Source: Trichoplax sp. H2
Lineage: Eukaryota > Placozoa > Uniplacotomia > Trichoplacea
DNA length: 64,000 nucleotides
NCBI GenBank assembly: GCA_003344405.1
Contig: NOWV01000161.1
Span: forward strand, 1 to 64,000
Reading direction: 5' to 3'
Part shown: piece after piece, positions 15,598 to 30,902 of the stretch
How positions within the stretch are numbered: position 1 is the stretch's first letter
How the letters are laid out: each line of letters opens with the position of its first letter
Notes under the pieces: model-generated
What the model saw: the letters and a program-made list of their open reading frames with translations, nothing else
The model's database searches: none
Told to the model about the DNA's origin: nothing
Position numbers and translations under genes: made by a program

Positions 15598-16119
15598 TCC
15601 AGACAAGCTATCCTTTCTGTTATGAAAAATTTTAATCACAATATTTTTGTAAAACTTTCGACAGGATAAGTAGCAAATTAATAAGGCAATATAAGAATAT
15701 ATCTGTAATATAAAGATATACTGTCATAAGGGTTAAATGTTAATTGATCTTTGTGAGCATGCAAATTTTAAATTTGACTACCATTGTTTGCAATGAACTT
15801 AATACAAGGATTCTATTAAACAAATTTGATCGATGTCATTCCCCATTTTAAACATACATTGTAGATAAGAAGTAAAATCACTTAATTTGGGCACGCAACT
15901 AAATTTTAAGCTGTAAGTCCAATCGGTTGACGTTAGTAGTAATTTATGTAATTACGCAATGCCGATCATTAATAAAATAAATAAAAGCCATCTGCAAATA
16001 TAGTCGGCATTATACAACCAACTCTCTCGTGTTGTTTTACTCTACTATAACTGTAAATCGATTTAAGGAGCACATATTCCATATTAAGATATTCTTAGCA
16101 TAATAAGTTGATTCATGTT
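15598..16119. other. Short convergent intergenic region DDX56/HTT
   Basis: About 520 AT-rich bases between two gene 3' ends. AATAAA at 15971-15976, followed by more A-rich sequence, is the likely DDX56 poly(A) signal. No exact AATAAA was found for HTT on the minus strand here. Confidence 0.6.
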
Positions 16120-19100
16120 TTACTGATTAGAAATATATTGTTGACAATATCGATTTAAATCTGAGTAAGGCGATACGGAGGAAGCAAAGGTAGATAAAAA
16201 GGTTCTCTTTTGAGTCTGGTCAAGGTCCTACAAGGTAAAAAAACGCAGCATAACCAATTTTTGATTAATATAATTACATCAAGCACACAGTAGCCTATAA
16301 TGATCAGAAAGAATCGAAACATTTGCATACCTTATTGACGAAAAAATCCAGAGCAGTCGTATAAAATATTTGTTTATCAACTTGCTCTAATTTACCTATT
16401 CTACTGATCACATAAGGCAACCTAAGAAATAAATTCAAAATAATTCGAAGACAGTAATATCAATGGTTAGGCAAAGATCAAAAAATTTGCTTCAGATAGT
16501 AATCGCAGTAGTCTATGTATCCTACAATGATCGGATCCAGTAATTAGTTGAAGCACTGATTAGTAAACAATTCAAACCCCATACAGCCATAGCTAAAGGT
16601 GTCCTATAAATGAATTATATGGCTAAATCTTAGTCTTTCAATAATTACACTTATTTCATATTCGATATTATTACCTTTGCGTAAAACTACCGATAGAGAG
16701 CATGACCCATTTTGTAACTGCTGTCTGCTGCGACTGACGCTGAAGATTTTCAAAAACTTTAAATAGTACTTCAGCCATAAGTTGAGGATGAGGTTGTTGA
16801 CTACTTAAAAACTCTCCTATAACTTTATTCATTATCTCCTGAGGTGAAAAGAAATCTTCCAATACAGAAGGTAAAATATGAGCAACTACTGTAGCTTCCG
16901 AAGGCAGCCCCTTCCTAATCCTATTAGTATAAGATTACAGATAACAATATGTTAAGTACGATTGAGATGATAATAAAAAATTCAAAATCGTATAGTAATT
17001 TTAAAATTAAAATGCTGCTGAAAGCTGAATACAGAACAGAATATTCATCAAAATTTAAGGTTAAGGTTATTAATGTATAGTAAACTAGTATGCATTAATA
17101 TACTCAATGCAAAGTTTTGATACTATTCCATTCAATATTCAGCTTATTACAGTATATGATAATCTGTCATATATACTATCGTATATTTGTTGAGAAAAGT
17201 ATATATTATCCAAAAGAAATAAAGAATAGGAATAATAGGACAAATACAACATTCATGGATGATAGCAGTAACAAGGTAGATCTCATTCACCTGTCAAATA
17301 AGATAGTCACTCGCTCAATTGTATGTACGTTGGCCATAGCATCAAGCTCTTGACCAGGGTTGGCTTCACTTTCAATTTTTCCTAGAATATGTATAACAGT
17401 TAGGTGGTTGCTAACTTGCTACTGAACGCTGGCTTGATATTAAATCCCAATGTTCTTACCGGCGTACATGCATGTTAAAAGTAGTCCAAGAGCAGACAAA
17501 GCTCTCTCAGGGCTTGGCATAGATAATCTAAATGATGCAATTGTAACAATAAAAATATCATCATTCTGCAATGTTAAGGATGTATTCGCATATAATTATA
17601 AGGTGCCTAAACTTACGTATCCTTACCTATCTATACTAAGTTTGATAATCATATCCGATTCATCCGGTGTTAACGTAAAGGATAAAATAATTCTCTCTAG
17701 TCCTCTCATAATGGCATGATATATAACAGGAGGGGTTACTTCATCGCTGGCACTGATCATTGTCACAACAATCTAATAAAAATATGAGTTTGTACATTTC
17801 GTATACCAAGAATAAGCCATATGCGTAATATTATAATACACTTCTATAATCTATTTCCCTATTTCGGGTAATGTTATTAACAAGAATACTTACTTGTAAC
17901 ACTAACTGAAAAAAGTTTGTGTCTTTAATGTCATCCACATAATGTTCAATAATAAAGAAAGCTGCCGATAGCATTACCAAAGTATGTTGATAACTAGTTC
18001 CAAACGACATCCTGAGCGCAATCAATATTTTAAGTAATTAAGATATAGCTATATTACTCTTTGAATTATGGTGATAACAAATAGAATATAAATCTTACAA
18101 TTGTACTTCACTTAATTTTGTTGTCAAATAATTAATTAGCGGATCTAAGAATGCTGTTAAGGAGCTCATTGGATGGGGTTCTAATATATATAGTACTCCA
18201 AACAGGCCACAAATCTAGTGTTTATTGTGAATTACATTAATGCGACATTTAATATAACAATTTACAAATCATTTCTATAAGTACAGTAGGAATACCTGTA
18301 GCGACAAGTAACTACTCTTCAGTGAAAATTCAATTACGCGACAAATTTTATCAACTGATTGGCCATCCTATGAAATAAGTTATCGACAAATAATTTTAAT
18401 ACAAATGCGTAACCATTTACTGATTAAATTAATTGGAATTACATTTCTAATACTTACTAATCCTAAGACTGAAACGGCTTTACAAATTCCAATGACAATA
18501 TACTGCATCATGACATCGTCTTCGGCTGGATGATATTTATATAATTCCATAAATATATCATACATCCACTGAAAGTGTTCACGATTAACGAAAATATCTG
18601 ACAATACCAAAACCTGAAGTGAAGCAAAAAATGCTAAGAAGCGAATGATAAATCCAGAAAGGACAATGGCTGAAATAAATTACTTTTATTACCGATTTTG
18701 CAGCTTCTCGTTTAAGGTTAATTGTTATATTTTGTGAAGTTTGAGGTGTAAGCCACCGTTCAAATAATTCGAGTAGAAATTGTAAACAAGAATGAATGTC
18801 TAATCCGATATCTTCTTCAAATATTGTAGCTCTTGAATAAGCGTCGTCTTTGTTGTCAGTCTCCGAAACTTGCATTCGCAATACACAAACTGGAACCTTT
18901 AATAATATAATCAAAGGAACTGTTATGATAAGATGTACATGAGTGACTGATGTAATCAATCTAAGAATTTAGATCACAAACCTGGCCAAGAACATATTCC
19001 AAGCATGATATGTCACGTTCAGTGTTGCTATTATATAGCATTCGGCTACTGTTATGGTTACTACGTAACCAAAAGTGGCTCTTTTTTGACATGCTTGTCA

Positions 19101-22100
19101 TTGTACTTTGCATACAACCCATATTATTGTAATAATTAATGGGTACACTTCTACAGCCAGCAGTTCTTTATACGTAATGCCGATGAAAAAAGTATTAAAA
19201 TATTAGTTCATAACCCCCATTTATTTGAATTATTGGCATATTACTGATGAAAAATTAACTTAAACCCTCTTTACCTTCTAATTGAAAATTTCTCAATTGA
19301 CTTTTCGACTATTCCTCGTACTTTTTCAAGTTTCTTACCAATGCTAATCCAGTAGTAGAAATTGCTTGCATAAGTTTTTTCTATTGCAGTATAATATCGT
19401 TACATCATTATTCATAGTGACTTACACAGAGTTCATAAATGGCAAAGGCTTATGTCTTGAAGAATGCAAATATATACAGCGATTTGGTCGACCAGCTATA
19501 GGAATCAACGACGTATGCAATAACAAGGACGTTAAACCTTCTACTGCTATGCAGTTAGAATGATTCAGTTCAGAAATTTCCTAAGTGAATCAGAGAGATT
19601 AAAAAAGGTATAAAAATAGAATTCTTTCAAGATAGTAACGATCTTCCTCTAATACTGTATAAGGCTTAAAAAAATGATGCTAGAAAATTTACATCATTGG
19701 ATGCATTTTCGGGTATTGAAGTCCCTAACACGCCTAACAGAGCAACCCAAATCTCTTCAAATTGTTGTCGTGATGTCCAACCTAATACAAATAAAGGCAT
19801 TAAAGTTGCTAAAGAAGTAACAAAATTTTTATCTCGATTTAATAACATTGACAGTAATGATATTTAGAGTACCTAGTAAATTAATACGAAAAACAAAATC
19901 TTCAAGTATATCTTTTTCACAAAGATAATCAGGAGATAAAGGTGGCAAAGGTTCAGAAGGATGATACTGATTATCAGCAAGCCATCCCATTTTCCAAGCA
20001 AGTAATGGAACGCAACAATAGCTATTGAAAAGAGGCAAGCGAGCTAATCCAAGTAAGACGCTAATACATGGACCAATTAAAAATTGTGGGATTTGAAATA
20101 CTGATCGATGGCTAGCGCTATAGCTAAAAATAGTGCGATGACTATGTAGTAGCTGTGATAGCTTATCACAAGCGTTAAAAATCATAATATCATGGTCATT
20201 ATTTATTGATTGCTGTATAAGGTCAGTGGATAAATTTGATGGCACCAAGACACTACCAGGTGATAAACCGATTGATATTATTAAATCGTAAACAAATTGA
20301 ACGCCTTGACATATAACTCGATGATAATCTGGGTTAGAATAAATGGACACATATTTCTTAGAGAATAAAGCCACTGAAGCGCAGGAAAGTGCCGAATAAA
20401 GTTCTTCATAGCAATAAGTCAATTCAGTTATCATACGGCACGATACACCGAGTGACAATAACGCAAAGCGAGCAGCAGCTTCGCAAAACTCATCAGGTAA
20501 ATGATAATCAGTTGTCAAATCCACTTCTGATTCCAATACTAGCGTTAGACATTTCGTTAGAGAATTTATGTCCTTAACACGTTGAAAGTCGCGAATAATA
20601 TTTTTGAATTCAATAAGGCTACTAAATTGAGTAGCAGATGTCTTGGTCTCGACTGTATCATGATCAGCGGAAGATAAATCAATATTTTGTGGTTGGGCAG
20701 CTTGTTCTCGCTGATAATCATCACGATTTTTCTGTTCTGTTAGAATCATATTTAGTTGATCTGTTATCCTGCCCATAAGGACTTTTTGGCACTCTAGAAA
20801 AAATTTACTGGGTTCGTGTTGATAACTGCCATTATCTAATTGATGTTGACTTTTATCATTATGGCCATTTGATCCACTTACTTCAGCATCATCAGACTTT
20901 GAACGTTGAAATTCTGCTAGACACACAGTTATACAATCTTCCAGTAAACTTATATCAAAATCATGGCTATTTAATATTTCAACAGCATCTGACAATGGCA
21001 AATTACGCAGTAATAACGAATATTTCCGTGATGCGTTAATAGAATTTTTATCTTGGAAACATCGGTGCTTAATCATATCTAAAAACCAAACTTTATCAAC
21101 TTGGATTGTAGGATTTAGGCTACATTGACGACTGAGTTGACTAATTTCATCTGCATTAATTGTAACATGATTTAAGACCCGAATAATAAGCGATTTTAAT
21201 CTTAAATGACGATTTAACTTAAATGTATCTTTCAAAAATTGGGTTAATACATCTGCTTTGCCATCAGCCAATTGTTGTTGACAATCTTCAACAGATTCAG
21301 TCAATAAAAAATCCAAACGATTGCAAGCTAAAGTCTCAAATAACCTTCCAATACAGCGATGATGAGTATCTAATAATTTAGTTACGATTAGACTAATAAG
21401 TGAGCCGGTTAAACTGTCATGAATATCTGACAGACAACGTACCAATTTTCTGCCGAAGGATGGTTTCGATAACAAATTTATCATGGAAAACTTTAATCCA
21501 TCAGCTACACCTTGTAAAAAGATACCACTTAATTCGACGTCGCCGTTAATATTATTAAGTAAATTAATAGCTGGAGGTTCAAACGATAATTCAACAATAT
21601 TTAGTGCATAATTCGATATAAACCATGGCAAAATTTGCTTAAAGGTGGGTCCTTGGTAATAAGATTGTAAGGAGTCCGACAGTAGCAATATAATACCACG
21701 ACGAATAACTTCGTGACTACAACTAGGGAGCTTATTTACGGCTCGTAACGCTATCTTTGATACATATTCACCACGTAGTAATAATTGCTCCCACCACCCT
21801 TTATCAGTAAATTCAAGCTGCAATAATAACTCGCACCAATCAAGCACTAATCTCGGCATACTCTGACGTAAATCAAGTATTAAACTATTAATTTGACCTA
21901 TAATAGTGTTTCCGTAACCTTCCTGTTGATAATTTTTAATTAATGATTTGGCTTGCTGAGTAAATTTTCTGTATACGGCTTTTTTAATAATATATTTTAG
22001 ATACAGAAATAATAAATGTATTTCAGCTCCTAAAAATGCATACTTTGATTCTTCATTACTAGGGGTTGTGATACTTTCAACTAATTTCCCAATTGCATTC

Positions 22101-25100
22101 TTAATGACGTAAAATATGAACTGGGTCAACACATCAACAGCGTTATAATTAGATCGTTCCAGGTCTTCATTTGACAAAGTAAATTGTCTGTCATCGATGT
22201 GCATTTCTTCAATACGACCGAGTATAGTATCTTCATCAGCGCGTAGCAAAAATATGTGAAAAATAATCAAAATGCTAGCTAGCCAACGATGAACCTTTAC
22301 TTCACTTTCCATATTGGCTGGTGTAAAAAATGCTTTAACTAGCATATCAATAGGCCTCAGCGAAATTGGCATTACCATTTCAAAGAATCGATGTAATACA
22401 TGCAAAGCGTGGATGGAATCAACATTAACCTATTTCGTATAAGACCATATAGTATTCATAACATTATTAGTATACTTTATCAAGGATATTCATCTGAATA
22501 TATTTCATTATCAGATGCTAAATATATTTATATATGGATGGACCTGCAATTTCGTCAGCAACGGAAGTAGGAAATCTACCATTTGGCGTGAAATGCGCTT
22601 CCAACGATTCTCTTCATCGCGACATGATGACAGTATAACTAGGCATAACTCAACCGTCTGAATTGCAATAATAGTATGGAATTAGCTAATATCGTTAAAT
22701 AAGCATCTATCCCATACCATTACATTTGTGATAAAAAAGACAAAAACTAAATTTTTAACTTGAAATTATATTAGCGGCACCTCATGATGATCCATCAATT
22801 TCATTAGAGTTGCAATAACAACTTCTCTTTGAGCGTCCAATTGTTTACCTTCTTCACCTTTCGGCTTTAGTAAGGAACGTACGTTGAATAAGTCAAACAC
22901 CACAGGCCGAAATGCAGGAATGACTAAAAACATTACAGTTAGAAAAAATAACTGTTACGGATATTTAATGGGTAAAAAATATTGTATTACTATCGACGTG
23001 AATAACTTAAAGTTCCATGTTGATATTCATACCATGAGCAGGTGCTAACTGTCCGCTTGCCATTATACCGTCAGACAATTGAAGTATGCGAGGTATACCA
23101 ACAATAGGTTCGAGATTCATTCGCTCGTACGACAAAAGTATCAGGAACTGAAATATACTTGGGATTATATTCTCGCTCTCTCTATTATTGACAAGGAGCA
23201 AAGCTTAGAATTAGTGCCAGATTGTAGTAAAGTGGGTATTGAATAACTTTTTTAAAGAATTATATTATTTAAATAAGCGAATACTTCATTTGTCCAGCTT
23301 CTATTAACTCAAATTGCCGCAAAATAAAGTTAACGAAGGACTAGAATGAGATGCAAATAATCTACGTTAATACTGTAGACATGTCAAAATCTCGTTTTAA
23401 AAATTCGAGAAAGTAATTTTATTATTAAAATTTTTAAATATTTTTTACCTGATCCGCATCCAGTAACGAATAGTTGACCCTTATCTTGATAAGCTGTGCA
23501 AGCAAGTGAAGAATTTGTTGCTGTAAGTCTACACTACTTGTGAAGGTGTATTGTTTCAGTGCATGGATTACTAACGGTTCAAAGATACGGATAAGCTGGA
23601 CGGGGCGCTATTATTCATCGCAAGGCAATCAGAGTGCAAATATTAGCGGTCTTTCGGCGTAAATTCGGTAAAGTAAGACACATTAAAGTATTATCACTAT
23701 TCTAGTTCAGAACCTTGTTATCGGCCCTTCCTCCTGTTTCTGATGCTGGTAATCGACTGTGTGATTTGATCGTAACAGCGTCTTCCTCGAGTTGAAAATC
23801 ATCTTGGCTATTCTTTATACCAATCATTTTAATAGCAAATTGTTTTAAAGGCAATTCTGAGTAGATTTGGTGAAAACCTGTAAAGATGTCCTTAGCTGCT
23901 TTATTCGTGTATCTATTTCTGCAAACGTTGACTGGTATTTGCCAAGGATTAGTCGCTGCATTTATACTGAACAAACATCTAATAAACTTGACATAAAAAA
24001 TATTTACAACGTGATTATAATTTTGGATGTGCCGGATCACTTTTGTTTCATCAATTTCGAAGGGTGCCTTACCTGTTGGACGCAACGTAATGTTGCAGCA
24101 GATTCTCTCTTAATGCATGCTTGCATATAATTAACAAATTCTTCTACATACTATATAGATAGATTGCATGTTGATTAATTTATGAACAAATGTAGATACA
24201 CGAATATGCTCCGATACCTTTATACTATTATTGATATTTGAATATTGTATCTACCTACCCGACCAGTTTCATTTAACGTCGCAACTTCAAGAATTTTGCT
24301 AAAGGAAGTCAACGTAGTTTTGAGTAAGTTAGCGAATTTATCCTCGGATTCATTTGTAGCTAAGGAAGACTGATGGTAAGAAAGTAAGTCATAAGTCGTT
24401 AATAATAACACTTGTAGTCGGTAGCTAGACAATGGGAAAAAAGCAAGAGAAATTTGGAACCATAATTATAACTAATTAGTAACAACATTAATCAAGCATT
24501 ATATTTCAGTCGAAAACTAAAGTAAAAATACAGTAATAGAGATTCTTCAAAATTATAACAGCAATATCATTGATGAAATTTTCATACAATTAATGGACAA
24601 ATAGCTACGAAAAACGATATTAAAATTTCTCATCATTATAATTAATCGACTATAAGTAATGAATAGAACATGCCACTGCAGTGATTCGGATTATATCGGC
24701 AAATGAATGTACCTATTGCTTACCTGATAGCTTGATTGAACATTTCTTAATTCTTCATATAGTTTAAAATAGTGCGCTACATTTACAAATTGACCAACTA
24801 TTCCATTATCTGCAATTCGACCGGATCTTGTTGAGGTAAAGTCGCTGGTATCATTTGATGGAGTTAACTCTTTTTTATCATTGACTGCAGCACCAGACTC
24901 ACCGCGATTACGAAATGAAAACCGCTTCTTTGGAGATACAACAGCAGCTAACGAACCAGCAGATGCACTAGCCGTTAATCCGGCAATACTACCACTTTTT
25001 TCACGTAAAAACTCTTTAGCCTTTTGTGTTTGTGGAATAGTCGTTGGCAAATCATCTATAACGTGCGTAAAAATATTAAGTAATCGTGAAATATGTGCGA

Positions 25101-28100
25101 ATAGTTGGTTTGCCAATGGCACCAACAAGAAATCGCTTAACGCAGGCCAACTTTCTGTAATTTCAAATTTTCCATTCTCGCCATCACTTGTTAAGATTGA
25201 GTTGAAGGAAGCACCAACTAGTAGATTACATGCCAAAATAAGTACATCATTATGAGTCTGTAAGTCAAACGTAACCCATGACGACGTTAGTAATGATACC
25301 ATTAACGGTAACGGACCACTACCATTACTACCGCTAATATCATCTAAACTACCAAAGCTATTTTGACGTGATACGTTATTAGTATTGGCAGACAAATCTC
25401 CCTTTGGCTTACTTCGATGGTAACCCCAAGCAGAGCTATACTTATCAACTGGATAATTATTAGATAGTATAGATAAAGCGTGTAGGCAACCTGTCATAAA
25501 ATATTTTGATGATGTTATGTGTAGCTTGGCTAATAAAGAATTAATTATACGCGAAAGGTTAGCCAGGGTAATGTCATCAACATATTCATGTCGATCATCA
25601 GTTTTTGTTACTGCTGAACCTTTGGTTAACAATGATAGATTCTTGCTCATATCATGCTCGTAATTTAATATATTAACATCGTCTACTAAGGATTGTTGTG
25701 CAGCAGCCGTAATATAATCACCTTTAGGGTGATCGATCGGATAAAACAGATGAGGAATAATTTTAACTAATGTTGTTGTTGTTGCTTGTCGCACACGAAT
25801 ATCTTCATCACCTAATAGCAACATGATAACTTCATCAACAACTTGTTGTTGAGTACAAGGCGAACAATATGATCGCAAAAAGTCAATATTTGCACGACTT
25901 TGGTGCCAATAGTGCAACAAAGTGAAATCTAATTCAGTCAAAATATCCAGTAACTTAACGCGAACAAGCCAATACGGATGAATTTTTAATTGAAGTACGG
26001 TAGCAATAATATTCCATGACAATTGACTCTCATCACTCTTCATTAGTGAATTCAGGCATAATTTAACGCCTTGTATTGCCATACCAATAACAACTGATGA
26101 TTCATCTTTCAATAGTAATAATAAGAGATTTACAAAATTTTCAAGGTAAACTTCATGTTCATTCTTAAATTGTTGCGACAAACAACTGTGTAACCATAAA
26201 TCATAGTGATATCCAGCAACAATCAGTGAGGTCTTAATATAATTGCCGATAAGTAGGGCGATATTACCACGTAATTTTGGATCAGAATGATTAGCGTATT
26301 GTAATACATCCCGGACACGATAGATTTCAAATGCTTGATCATTACGCCCCTCTTGATAACTCGCTATTGATTGTGCATAAAGCGGAGCGATAAAAGCTTG
26401 TGGACAAAATCCTAAAGCTTGAGATACACAATTTAACGACAAAACCTTGACACTTACACGGATAATTTTATCGGGTATTAATTGACCATTTTCACCATCC
26501 AATAGAAATGATGTGCATAGCATACGAATGCACGAAACAATTGGAGCTTTATTACTATCCACCAATCTATCCCATATTCTCGAAATATCACTACCTTCTA
26601 TAGAAGGGCGACTAATATCACTACTGTCATCTGCTAAGCTATCCTCCTCATTTGCTTCTGTTACGGGTTGACTCACACCAGCTGAATCTTGATTAGTAGT
26701 AGTAGCATCAGAGCTCTGATTTAAATTAAGTTGGACAGCTACGTTGTCGGCTAGATCAATCTCAACTGATATATTATTGCCTCCTTTAACAACTGCATCT
26801 GGAGCTAAGCTATCTTTATTCTCAACGGCTGATATCGCTGGGTCTATACTTGCTTCTACATTGTCTGCCTTAGATTCTAACTGATCGAGATTACTACTTG
26901 ATTTATTAGGAACAATCTCATGGCTGCTTCCAATACGAGCGATATTGATCATTAAAGTATCATCTGGATCAGATAGTAACAGAGACAGTAATGACTTAGG
27001 TGGTGATTTCAGTATCAGTTGGAGAGTTTCAAGAGCAGCTGTGACAACATTATGGTTAGTGTGCTTTAAGCAGGCCATCACAATTCCGTACATCTACAAC
27101 AGTGAAAGGTGCAATAATTCAAAATGAGGAATAACAAATTTCATTTGAAATCTTTCCCATCAAATCATTATTAAATATTTGATTAATAATCTAGGTTTCT
27201 TTCGAATTATGGCTTAAATAAGTAATACTGTATCTAATTGCAATACGGTACTGCGAATTCCTATATTTATATAACAGTCAGAAAAAGCATTTACCTTAAT
27301 CAGATGCATGATGTTAACCGGAGAGGAATCTGCATTTTCCGTGATGATTCCACCGATAGTGCCATGAATTCCTCCACTAACTGTATCTTTAATAGGTTTG
27401 GATAAATATGGTACAATACTACGTAGACATAATAATGTACCAAGCAGTAAGAAATTCTGCTGATAAACATTTTGTAGCGGTAGTAAAATATCTAGAAGAA
27501 AAATTGAATAAATAGATAAATAGCTAAGCCATGTCAAGAACATAAATTAAATTACTATTCCGAAAATAAATATTACCAATCAGCTCACTAACGAGCCAAG
27601 AAAAGAAATAATTGGGCTTCGTAGTATGCCTACATAATAATGTAACAGCAGAAGCAGCGGTACGTCTGGCAGTGGCAGAACTCGATTTGATGTTTATCAA
27701 AAAATTTCTAATCAATATCTAAATGTGTCATATACCGATAGATAGGGAGACAAACAGTGAATTTCTATCCAGTTAAGTTGTCCAAAAGTATAGCTTCCAC
27801 AAATATAACAGTATCTTAAAAATTCGTATAAAGCATTTACCTTTACTTCTGAATCATTGATGAATTTTCCAAAAACCGGGCAAATTTTTTGCAATGCAGA
27901 AGCAACAGTATCCTAACAACACAGTAAACTCACTGATTCATAGCTTAAAAGGTATAATAAAGCAAAATGTAACTCCTATTGTAAAACAACAGCTAAATGC
28001 TGTAATTAAAATAAGTTGTGCGTGATAACCAATATACCTGAACAGAATCATCTTGTCTCTTACAAATTCTGACAATTCGTGGAAGAGCATTAAGCGCAAA

Positions 28101-30902
28101 TGTTCTATTATGAATCATTTTATAGTGTTTGATGTAATTAAAGTGGTAAAAATGCATAGTTTTTAAAATGCGCTATCATATCCAGTTATTATGACAATTG
28201 TTGAAGTAACACCAATGCTATTGTCTATCGAGTAATCTGATTGATATAGTTATCCGTACTATGCTAACCTGCATTTTTGCGGTCTGATTAGATGGCACAA
28301 GTCTGCAAACCGCCATAAGGCAGCTCTCAATGATCTTGATGTTCCATTCTACTCCAAGGGTAAATATATATACACATATAAGTTTACACATCGTCATATC
28401 ATACTACATTTCAATCTACAGTGTGTACTGAACATGGATTCGCTACTAGCTCATACATATACGCAACATATAGTACTATACAGTACCACTATTCCAATAC
28501 TTAGTTAATATACTGTTCATACTGTACATCATCATATAGTATACTAAAAGTTATATAAACTTTCTATAACTAATACCGCACTACATAACGATTATTAACA
28601 ACGTAATGCGTACCTTTTTAATTTCCTTATACAACTCGATATGCACTCGTCCAATATTAATATCCATTAAAACCTTACATAAATAAACAAAACCGATAAT
28701 GAACGAACAAGTACACGCTTAACCTATAAAATGATCAACGCATATGTCTGTACTTTGATGGTTTTATTTAAGACTTCATCTGCTATCATGCGAACATCCG
28801 ATTCGGAGTCATCACAAGCTATCAATAAAATCTCAATGGCAATGCTAATTAATTTACCAAATTCTGGTAAACTCCTATTATTTAAACGAAAGAAATGCAA
28901 AAATGCTTTATTTAGTAGGATCAATCATGTTACTTAGCCTATTATTACGAAAAAATATGCTTTCTTTCTGTTTTTATTATATGCGTACAGTGTTTCTAGC
29001 AAGAAATGATTGAAGTTAGTTGTTAACATACACAATATCAGTAGTATATGCAATATTAACTATATCATCTTTTTCTGTGATCTGGGCAATTATTATCTCA
29101 ATTATACAGAGTTTAAGACCGAGGCTTATAACAATATTAATAATGTAGTATTCTACTAAATTGGTAATCCAGAATTCAAAATTTTATCAACACAAATCAA
29201 GTATACCATTTCCATACCAGTTGGAGCAGATAAATTATTTACGGAATACTAATTTAATTGGAAGACAATCGTTCAATTGACAATAAGGTCAATGGTACTA
29301 TAGAGCTTACCTTAACATCATATATGGGTATTGATTATATCATGAGAGTAGCTAAATAATACTTAGTGAATAAATGATCACTGCCACTACATTGTATTAT
29401 TCTATACCAGAGATGTTGAGTTCATGCGATGTAGAATGATATTAAATTTAATACGCTCAATTCTAATTTACAAAGGGAGTGGATTGTAGATGTCATTATG
29501 TCAATGATAACTGATTCTATGTAAATGAAGATGTAATCTGTCCTTGCATAGATTGGATGATAACAAGGCCAACTAATGTTATGGAATATGACAATTCATA
29601 GCTATGGAGCACACCGGTCTCCTAAATGACTACAGTATACAAAACAAATGACTACAGTATACAAAACAGTCAATCCTTCTTAGAAATGCAACGTGTCATT
29701 CACATTCTAATGGAAGCCTCATCTATACTGTACCCTCCAAAATAAAATTGTTACTACTGATTACCACTAATTTACCCAAATTTAAATAGCTAACACCACC
29801 AACTCGATAATAACGTATTAATACAACTTATGGTGTATAACATAACAGGCAGTGGGGCAATGATATTATTACTGTATCTTGATATGTATTTTCATTATCT
29901 GCAGTATCGACAAATAAGTAGAAAGAGACCGCTATCTATTAACACGGGTGCACTCTCTAGTACAGTACAGTACTACGGTACTGTAATTTGTAGACAGTTA
30001 AAATTGTAATAATTCACAGCCAGACATAGAGTATTTCATAAAGTTAGGCACAGATTCATGTTACTTTTTAGTATGATGGTCTAACAGCTAAATACATTAT
30101 TGTCCATTTCCTATTTGTTCTGTATGATTTGACGCCAAAAATGGTAAATAGCATGCATGGTACAACATAAGATTATCCTATCCAATTAGGTTATCAAGTA
30201 ATAGATATAGATAAGGTTTGATCAACTTACTTAATACTTGGTGTATTGATTAATTCAGGTATGGAAGAGCAAAAGAAAATACGTTCCTTCGTAGTCAGTA
30301 CTTCTTTTTTCCTACAATTAGTGTCATTATAATAATCGTCATCATCAGCGATTGAGCAAAAAAGAAATTAGTCCAAATATCAAAACAACAATAAGACGCG
30401 TCATTAATCCTCTATGTTTATCTACTATTTCACTGGAATGTAATCCTAAGCGATAGTCATATCAAGTTTCGATCATTTGCATGATGAATACTTTAATGCA
30501 TATTACATATTTGAAAGTGAAGAATGAATAACATGAGGGTATGGGCATAATTAAATTATATTCAGTAAGCATGTCATTGCATTCAATGATGCTTATGGTA
30601 TAGACAAATGCAGGCTAGCAATACACATCATCTGCAGATCCAACTTTCTCTATTAGAAACACTATTTATCATTGATCACTACACTAGTAGACAAATCTAA
30701 CTATGGCATTAGTAATCTAGCCAAATAGGATGAATAAGGAAGAGTTAAATGGGGGGAAAAAAAGATAATTTGAACAGCCATTTTCTATGCCAATATTGAC
30801 CAACAGTCATGACCTAACTCACCTTGGATCTTCCTCAGGAGCACCTTCATAATAATTTTTTAATGCTTCAAAAGCTCTCAGTAGCTTATCTGCAGCAGAC
30901 AT
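16120..30902 (-). CDS. HTT: Huntingtin, full-length, without polyglutamine tract
   Basis: Huntingtin is a large HEAT-repeat scaffold for vesicle transport and selective autophagy. Exon 1 (30823-30902) starts [20 protein letters not shown], matching the amphipathic N17 helix, with no Gln or Pro run before the conserved KKE-TTKER segment in exon 2 (30231-30311). Further exons: 28754-28874 (SLPEFGKL...SESDVRM), 28614-28673, 28269-28348, 28038-28104, 27841-27912, 27577-27718 and 27295-27491. Two are huge: 24724-27093 (790 codons, starting near [12 protein letters not shown], with a Ser/Asp-rich unstructured insert at about 26580-26900) and 19873-22429 (852 codons). Later landmarks: [16 protein letters not shown] and GIMASG (about 23050-23140), [20 protein letters not shown] (from 19781), [16 protein letters not shown] (about 18760-18815), [20 protein letters not shown] (about 16800-16855), [12 protein letters not shown] (about 16385-16420) and the last exon 16120-16227. 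Some junctions near 24000-24450 are not resolved. No frame-breaking lesion was seen. Confidence 0.97.

Noticed and set aside
19666-19848. Apparent separate 60-aa minus-strand protein
   Set aside because: Its C-terminal half is a huntingtin exon (from 19781); the N-terminal half is translated intron. The splice 19873 to 19781 joins RINLLG to WTSRQQFEE as in human HTT.
24881-25255. 124-codon plus-strand ORF
   Set aside because: It is the antisense shadow of the large huntingtin exon, which is supported by homology.
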